Below are positions 56,999 through 64,000 of a stretch of DNA of 64,000 bases, piece by piece; the stretch's first letter is position 1; each line of letters starts with the position of its first letter. Position numbers and translations under genes: made by a program. Source of the DNA: Mercenaria mercenaria (taxonomy: Eukaryota; Mollusca; Bivalvia; Venerida; Veneridae). Where the stretch lies: assembly GCF_021730395.1 (NCBI RefSeq), contig NC_069368.1, forward strand, positions 60,269,501 to 60,333,500, written 5' to 3'. Under the pieces are notes generated by a model that saw only the letters and a program-made list of their open reading frames with translations, searched no databases and had not been told where the DNA came from.

Positions 56999-58292
56999 TC
57001 CACTATATAATAAAGCCCTGCTCCGCAGCTATTCAAATTCTATTGTGTGTATGCAACCCATGATTACAATAACAGTTAACGGCCACGCGCAACACTTTAT
57101 CACGCAAAACCACAGGTATTTTATATAGAATTTTATATAACATTGACTCTGTTTTGACAGGCGTCACTGTTCATAGTCAGGATTTTTATGCTTTTTCAGT
57201 GACAATTTAAAACCTTAAAAGGTAGGACTGGAGCAGATCTTTAAGGTTAGAAATACTACGAGTTTCAATATTACCATAACTTAGACGTTGACAGAACGTA
57301 CAGGAACGTACAAAGCATCTACTTACTCCTGTTTATCGTCTAAGATTTAAAAGCGCCTTATGTCTAATTCCATGTTTTCTTACCTGTTTTAGTACTTTGT
57401 TTTGTAGCATTAACATTACATATATAAAGCTCCGCAATCACTTCCAAACGACAAGCCATTTTCAACTGAATTTAGACCAGGAGAAAATATGGCACGGTGT
57501 GAGTAGAAAATGGTACGAAATAGTTTTCGTTATAGGTCCATGTTACCCTTGTATGGGAGGTAACTTACCGTATTGTATGGGAGGTAACATGCTGTATTGT
57601 ATGGGAGGTAACTTGCCGTATTGTATGGGAGGTAACTTGCCGTATTGTATGGGAGGTAACTTACTGTTATGGGAGGTAACTTACTGTAACATTAATTTAC
57701 AGATTGCAGACTAACGAAGAAAATGGTATGATCTGTGTGATCACATTGCAATGAGACATTTTACAAACACAGTAATTAGTAATTTGTGATGACACACTAT
57801 TTCGGTAGGGACTTCTGAATTCAAAATAGTCCGGTCGTGGAAGTTTTAAAGAATGGAAATACTGCGGCTCCTTGTTGGTCATCCTGCTTTTAACATTTTC
57901 TTTATTTTGTTTTGTATGTCACATGTCCCTATGGAGGGTATGAATGTAGCATTCATTTTACATATTGTTTTTTTTTTCAAACTTTTCTAAAATATTCTGA
58001 TGTTTTCGAATTGTTAATTTAGAAATATATGTGCAATAAATGTCACGACCTCGCCGGAAAAAAAACAACATCTTGCAATAGTGGATTGTTGGGGTCATTT
58101 ACTTCCTTAAAACACCCTTAACTGATATATAGGTCTGTTATTGATTAATTCATATCCTTCAGTATAATTGTACTTTTATGTTTGTCTGAATGCATGCTTT
58201 AATGGATGTAGCTGCAGCGAAAGTCACAATAGACTGATGAACCTAGGTATCCTTTTAAATAACCAATTATTTGAATTAATGTAGAAAATCAT
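56999..58292. other. Unique sequence with a small 24-bp repeat
   Basis: No gene supported. The repeat at 57547-57687 is described separately. Confidence 0.4.
57547..57687. repeat. 24-bp tandem repeat, five units
   Basis: Unit TGTATGGGAGGTAACTTGCC plus GTAT, four near-perfect copies with shortened units at the right. As 24 is a multiple of three, it yields a repeated peptide CMGGNLPY in one frame. There is no reason to call it coding. Confidence 0.85.
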
Positions 58293-59107
58293 TTTTAGCT
58301 CGACTATTCATAGAATAGTAGAGCTATTGGACTCGCCCATGCGTCGGCGTCCGCGTCGGCGTCCGCGTCTGCGTCCGCGTCCCGATTTGGTTAAATTTTT
58401 GTATGTAAGCTGGTATCTCAGCAACCACTTGTGGGAATGGATTGAAACTTCACACACTTATTCACTGTGATAAACTGACTTACATTGCACAGGTTCCATA
58501 ACTCTATTTTGCTTTTTTACAAAATTATGCCCCTTTTTTTACTTAGAAATTTTTGGTTAAGGTTTTGTATGTAAGCTGGTATCTCAGCAACCACTTGTGG
58601 GAATGGATTAAAACTTCACACACTTATTCACTGTGATAAACTGACTAACATTGCACAGGTTTCATAACTCTATTTTGCTTTTTTTTACAAAATTATGCCC
58701 CTTTTTCGACTTAGAATTTTTTGGTTAAGGTTTTGTATGTAAGCTGGTATCTCAGTACTCACTAATTGGAATGGATTGAAACTTCACACACTTGTTCACT
58801 GTCATGATATGACATGCAGTGCAAAGGGTCAATAACTCAACTTTGCATTTTACAAAATTATGCCCCTTTTTAAACTTAGGAGTTTTAGGTTAAATTCTTA
58901 TATGTAAGCTGGTATCTCAGTACCCACTAATGGGAATGGATTGAAACTTCACACACTTGTCAACTGTCATGAGCTGATAAGCACTATGCAGGTTCCATAA
59001 CCCTATTTTGCTTTTTTTAAATATTGCCCCTTTTTAGACTTTCGTATTCATTCAGTCGACAAGGCTGTTGAATAGTCGAGCGTTGCTGTCCTCCGACAGC
59101 TCTTGTT
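58293..59107 (-). mobile_element. AACAAGAG-type array element, family F-like, copy 2
   Basis: Opens on the - strand AACAAGAGCTGTCGGAGGAC and ends CTATTCTATGAATAGTCGAG then CTAAAAA. A GGCGTCCGCGTC run lies at 58340-58381. Units of about 150-180 bp carry TAAGCTGGTATCTCAG, GAATGGATTGAAACTTCACA and AAAATTATGCCCCTTTTT. Its core differs from copy 1 while its ends match. Confidence 0.82.
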
Positions 59108-59219
59108 AAAAATTACCAATATCCAACACTTATATTCACTACCTTTATCACCAAACTTGATGGATTGAACATTTTGAAAAATGTCACCCAACTGTCGGCG
59201 AGAAGCTTAAAAAATAAAT

Positions 59220-59454
59220 GAGCCGTGCCATGGGAAAACCAACATAGTGAGTATGCGACCAGCATGGATCCAGACCAGCCTGCGCATCCGCGCAGTCTGG
59301 TCAGGCTCCATGCTGTTCGCTTTTATAGTCTATTGGAATTGGAGAAACTGTTAGCGAACAGCATGGATCCTGACCAGACTGCGCGGATGCGCAGGCTGGT
59401 CTGGATCCATGCTGGTCGCAAAGCCACTATGTTGGTTTTCACATGGCGCGGCTC
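59220..59454. mobile_element. Long palindromic MITE, copy 4
   Basis: Complete: GAGCCGTGCCATGGGAAAAC on the left and TTTTCACATGGCGCGGCTC on the right, with centre GCTTTTATAGTC...GTTAGCGAAC. Confidence 0.9.
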
Positions 59455-59554
59455 AATTATTCATCATTGTTTAATCTTGTAAGATGTGTATGTGTTATTA
59501 GAATAAAAGTGTCAAACTTTATTTGTTCTTTTGATTCTGTGCCTTCTTCCAACT

Positions 59555-60024
59555 TCATTTCAGTGATGTAACGCAGGCATTTAATACCACAGTCACACAT
59601 ACGGCGCAAATAGCTACGTCGAGCTACGGATAGAAACGTAGTAACCCGTATCGATCCGTACCTGAGCCGTACGAATTGGTACGAATTGATACGGCTTACT
59701 ACATTAAGATACGTCTCAGGTACGTTTCAATACGAGTCGATACGGATTACTACGTTTTTATCCGTGGCTAGACGTAGCTTTCCGCACCGTATGTGTGACT
59801 GGGGTATTACTTAGCTTGAGTTGCTGTAACCATACCAGTACTAACCTGTTCTCCACCAATAACTGCTAAATCCTCTATGAATCGGAGGTGGGGGACGAAA
59901 GATTCCAGAAAAAATGTCCGCCCGTTATCAAATCGTTAAGGAGAAGTTCGCCTTGTCTGGTGATCGAACTCGCGATCGCGATGTCCGTAAACATGCGCTC
60001 TCCTTAGTGAGCTGAGCGTCCCTG
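59555..60024 (-). mobile_element. Old tRNA-derived SINE, split by a palindromic MITE
   Basis: A diverged copy of the 32546/41550 family. Its tail side (CATTTCAGTGATGTAACGC) lies left of 59585 and its body and head (AACCTGTTCTCCACCAATAA, GATCGAACTCGCGATCGCG, GTGAGCTGAGCG) lie right of 59806. Strong divergence marks it as old. Confidence 0.7.
59585..59806. mobile_element. 222-bp palindromic MITE inside the old SINE
   Basis: Ends TACCACAGTCACACATACGG and CCGTATGTGTGACTGGGGTA are inverted. The arms continue through GCTACGTC...GACGTAGC and GATACGG words to the middle. It is flanked by TTAA (59581-59584) and TTAC (59807-59810), a likely TTAA duplication with one change. Confidence 0.8.
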
Positions 60025-60039
60025 TCATACTGGCTGTAA

Positions 60040-60515
60040 TACATTATAGGTTAGAAGGTATTAGACCATCACCATAGACGAGAAAAATGGTACTAGCAGA
60101 TTCTTCGTTTGGAGTTCAGCATTTAGGGGTTAGTTACAGGTCTGGTCAGCATTATTAATGTAGGCACGTAACGCGATACTTACCCAGTTACATGATTATG
60201 ATATAGACCTACACAGTCTGTTAATCAAATAATCTGTAATAATGTTAATTTCTTTCTTCATACTGTCGGTAAATTATTTTCTCTCTAGACTCATCTTAGA
60301 GTCATAGATGAGAGATATTGTAAATGTTTCAAGAAAGTGCTATTAAAGATGGTTTTACAGTAGAGACATTTGTTTTGAAGGACTCTTAAGGACTGATGCT
60401 AGTCTAATTATGATAATGTAAGTTGGTCAGTATCATGTTACGTGTCAACGGTGCGATATTTCAGCTAAGAGGCGACATATAAATACAGGCATTGTGCTCA
60501 CTGCTACAAGTAGAC
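60040..60515 (+). mobile_element. Old copy of the third SINE type, interrupted
   Basis: GAAAAATGGTACTAGCAGAT and GGTCTGGTCAGCATT (60090-60150), then after about 260 bp of other sequence GTCAGTATCATGTTACGTGT and GCATTGTGCTCACTGCTACA (60425-60515). These match the body of the SINE at 47463-47754. Confidence 0.6.
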
Positions 60516-60589
60516 ACCTGAAAAAGAGCTCGCCCTAACTGGGCATAGTTCGCAAGGCTGTAAAATAATTACATTCGCAGGGGGGTGGA

Positions 60590-60665
60590 GTAGTATGGGA
60601 TGTTGGAGGAGTAGGGGATGTTGGAGGTAGGGGATGTTAGAGGAGTAGGGGATGTTGGAGGAGTG
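60590..60665. repeat. Short G-rich tandem repeat
   Basis: About four units of GGGATGTTGGAGGAGTAG, roughly 18-21 bp each. A run of GGAG/GGGG on one strand gives some G-quadruplex potential. Confidence 0.75.
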
Positions 60666-60839
60666 TGGGATTGGCGGATGCGGATACCAAGATACATTAT
60701 CAAGAAACTGAACTGAAAGTGATAAAAAATATTAAAAAAAAAAACTGGTAGAGCGTGGGAGATGGGGCGGGGCGTATGTGTGTAGGGAGTCAGGAATGCT
60801 CTGCAACAATATCTAGAAAGTGATTTGAAAGTAAACAAA

Positions 60840-61779
60840 CATTACAGAGGCGAAAATGAGAGAAGTATGTGGATAATGGATGCCAATATAATTATGGTAT
60901 AAAAAAACTACAAACGAGGAGTGGTAGGATGTGGACCAAGCATACTGAGGTGCAATAAAAAAAGAGAAACTGAAAAAGGGGGTGTGGTTGTATCTCTATG
61001 ACCTTGGTGAGCCATTTACCCCATTCTATGATCTTGGTGAGCCATTTACCCCATCGACAGTGAACTCAAGTGGTATTTAGTCACCGTGTGAAGTTTGAAA
61101 GCCATAACTGTTATACTTTCTCACTTACAGACCACAAACAAAAAGTTCAGAGGGATCCTTGACCTTTGCGAAAACATATGATTTAGAGCCCAGAAATGAA
61201 AATGCATAAAATGAAACATTTTCATTCTCGGATGTAAGATATTTCTATATTTGAGAGCTGCAGACTAGACATTTCAGAAATATTTTCTAAATGAATTCCG
61301 TGTAATAAATGTTAATTCTACGAAAGCGTGAATGGGCCATCAGACTCTAGTACATTCATTTTTTACATTACAGCCGCGGAAAGGATATGAATGTTCTGTT
61401 CTTGTTACACATGTTTGGTATTCAGTGAAAATTTACTGTTCAGACCATGATCAGCTTGCACGACGCAGGCTGCTGTGAAAAAAGTGTACTCGAAAGTATT
61501 CATGTATTTCAAGACACTGGCCTACAGATCGTTCGACAGAAACATCATTTTTTTTATTTATTTTTTTACCGGTATTTGGAAATTAATGCTATATTTCTTA
61601 AGAATGCTTTGAAACTTAATTACTGACGGACTATATGTTTCAAAACAACAACGGGCAATAAAAAGAAGTATGTGGGTTGTTGGATCTGGCTAAAACTCAT
61701 TTAACTTATAGGTTTGTCTAAATCGTTTAAACTTGATAGGTTGAGAAAGAAAGAGTTTTGTGCCACACCAAACCGTAAT
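60840..61779. other. Unique sequence with one 31-bp duplication
   Basis: ATGACCTTGGTGAGCCATTT followed by ACCCCAT occurs twice in a row at 60997-61054. No gene seen. Confidence 0.5.
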
Positions 61780-62045
61780 AACTGTCCGGCTCTAAGCTGA
61801 AGATATCCCAGAGAAAAGCTGGTACCTGACGAGGAATTGGATCTGCCTAATAAGCATGTTTAGCTTTAAACACCTTAATGTAATAATATTAAGAATAGAA
61901 AAGGTGATGCAACTATTTGATGCTCCAAAAGGAAGAGCTTTGTCAATATAAATCTTTTCACGAAAGTTAAACCCTAATAACTCAAAGTCGGATGACCGGC
62001 TCATCAAAACATGTATTCTAAACATTCTTAGGCAGATACGATTAA
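61780..62045 (-). mobile_element. Fossil reverse transcriptase fragment, DIRS-like
   Basis: A small piece resembling the reverse transcriptase of DIRS-type (tyrosine recombinase) retrotransposons: the words FELLGF and IDKALPFGAS are typical of that group. Only about 250 bp can be recognised; no ends, recombinase or other parts are seen. The element is broken and old. Confidence 0.4.
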
Positions 62046-64000
62046 ATTAGTATACGGACCTACAGCTCTGCCACTTCAAATTCTGTATTTATTTGCTTTT
62101 GAATAATATCAAGGTTCAGCTTTGTAGATTTAAGATTTACGAGGCCCCATTAAACTGTAATGAAAATCCGTTAAGGTCAATCTTAGCGGCCATCTTGGAT
62201 TTCTCGGATTCGCAAGAGCGGTCAGCAGGCCAAGGTTAGTTTTCATAAACACTGGACATCCCCAACATAATAACCTAGAAATATTTTGTATAGCAGGGGA
62301 TGAGGATGCACAAAAATGCATTTTTTAGCTTTACTCGGCTTGACCCCCAAACTATTACGTTTTTATCTCTTTTTACAATGAAAACCAAAAAGCGTTTGTA
62401 ACGCTTTACTCGAGGTAAACTGCCTCGATTATAAATATATATGTTTATACAGTAGCATTGAACACTAAATCTTCCGTCGACAGCGAAAAACTTCTATATG
62501 ACGCGTTAATCATTTTCCTTAATTTAGCATTTTTAAAATAGTTTAGAAACAAAAACTAAATATTCCAATGTTCATAATATGACCAAACTTCAATTTGAAA
62601 AAATTATCATTTTTATACAAACTCTAAAGGTAAAGATTTGAAAGTTTGACTTCATTCGATTTAAAGTATACAAATATTTACAGATTTTGGGTTATTGGGT
62701 ATCAAGTTTCTAGTTCTCTTTCAGGTCAGTGGTAAAAAGATTTGAAAAACAAAGTTATGTTTCTGTTAAAACAGTAGCCTTTCAGTTTTTTCCGTCATAA
62801 GTGGGTAACTCATTCAAGACAGTGGTAAAATTTGAATCTGCTTTTGTTCAATATAAGAAGACTTTGAAACGTCTTGTAATGGTGGATATTTGATAACACT
62901 TATCTTTGTTTAAAACAGACGTTGAAACGTGATCGGCATTCAGAATGGATTATGTTTCAGGAAGTTTATAGGATGTGGTTTTGAAATAGTAGCGTATTGT
63001 TCAGTTTGTTTTTGCCCAACAGTAATTCGTTAAAGTCAGTTTCATAAAGAATTTTACTACGTTTTCGAAATTTGAATAAGAATTTAATGTTGTAACTATG
63101 CATTTAGGCTCTTGGACTTCCTTGATACTTTGCAAGAAGTCCCAATTTAGATTAACCAATCTAAATGCACGAAAATAACATACCTATATTCGCCACAAGA
63201 ATAATGGGTTGCTTTCTATGATAATCAGAAATTAAACAAAATGACTGTCAGGTTAATAAACTTTTCAAAATCTCAATGGAACAGCTAAAAGACCTGTCCG
63301 CGTTAAACTGTTATTCGACTAACGATAAAAAAAAATCATGAATCTTTTTTGAAAATATCCATATATATGCAGGGGAAAATAATATAATCGATCGTATCGA
63401 TTTAATTTTGATCATTACCGTTTTGAATGATTACCGAAAGAAAGTCAGCTAGACCACGAGTGCAGTCAGGCCTTCATGTATCTTTCTATACAAACCATAT
63501 AGTGAATACAGTGACATAAATGCGTTTAATTAAGCTGAGAGAATATTGAAAAGTGACGCACTCAAAACACATTACATAATGGAGTTACAGTATTACATGG
63601 ATTAAGAGGACAAAAACATGGCGAAGTTATGCTGTAATAATTTTCAAAAATGCAACTTCATGTAAGTTTGAAAAAATAACAATTTGTAACGTGCAATTTT
63701 ACATGAAATGAGTATAAGAAAAAAGTATTAGTCAAGATTGAAAATACTTCAAATATTCTAATTTTGTCGTATAGATAAACACGTTATAGCTATCTCAAAC
63801 AGAACAAATTACATAATAATCTAATCTATACACTCGCTCTTGAAGTTGACAGTTTATGCAGTTTAAGAAACGTTTGTACAAACCAGGTGAGTGCAAATTG
63901 CATTTTTTTTAATTGTTTACTTTTAAGGAGTTGAAGTACATACTTTTCGTTTATCTTTGAAATTTGCAATTTCAAGTAACGTTACGTTATTTTGTCTGCA
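62046..64000. other. AT-rich unique sequence, nothing firm
   Basis: No coding region, repeat array or inverted-repeat element could be supported to the right edge. Confidence 0.45.

Noticed and set aside
57397-57714. 105-codon frame with a repeated CMGGNLPY peptide
   Set aside because: Explained by a 24-bp tandem repeat; the rest of the frame has no protein-like character.
1-64000. LTR retrotransposons, Polintons or retroviral genes
   Set aside because: No paired long terminal repeats, capsid, envelope or integrase-like sequence was recognised; only a small DIRS-like reverse transcriptase remnant is suspected.

Overview
The window looks like intergenic and intronic DNA from an animal with an AT-rich, repeat-heavy genome. 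The most likely source is a marine bivalve of the venerid (hard clam) type. This is inferred from several short element families I associate with clam genomes: elements opening with AACAAGAG, the long palindromic element ending in GAGCCGYGCCATG, and tRNA-derived SINEs ending in GTTAAACC plus an A-rich tail. I could not run a database search. No bacterial, organellar or CRISPR features are present.

Only one host gene is convincing. It lies on the + strand from about 47962 to 54734 and encodes a secreted protein with a signal peptide, an Apple/PAN-like cysteine module and a C-terminal fibrinogen-related domain (FReD), the architecture of innate-immune lectins. The FReD exons at 49028-49158, 50055-50151, 51560-51725 and 54466-54734 join in phase, except that an A8 run in the third of them adds one base and gives an early stop. 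The last intron holds a 2.35-kb repeat, another repeat starts 64 bp after the stop codon, and a SINE ends about 200 bp before the start codon. Weaker coding evidence exists on the - strand at 2445-2729, 8386-8493, 16741-16821 and 19494-19648.

The rest is a layered record of transposition. Region 1-855 is a tandem repeat. Regions 4178-6932, 12505-14663, 26954-27885, 30154-30767, 38558-39584, 52048-54397, 54799-56629 and 58293-59107 are elements that start with AACAAGAG, carry internal arrays of about 150-160 bp units and usually end in a hairpin; this resembles Helentron-associated elements. Region 19727-29930 is a 46-bp satellite broken by a 716-bp TA-target element, a 2.7-kb hAT with an exact 8-bp target duplication, an array element, and an L1/Tx1-like LINE piece. 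Region 30768-42299 is a run of terminal-inverted-repeat elements: a Tigger-like end, a 2.9-kb element holding a SINE and a Mutator-like element with a 9-bp duplication, a further pogo-like element, a Harbinger-like element holding four more insertions, and a pogo-like element holding a SINE. Region 42861-44265 is a 51-bp minisatellite, and 45496-46850 is an element with long GACCCC-rich inverted ends.

The unique flanks (6933-12504, 14664-18020, 36191-37780, 62046-64000) are AT-rich with nothing firm. No LTR pair, capsid or envelope gene was found; one small DIRS-like reverse transcriptase fossil is suspected at 61780-62045.
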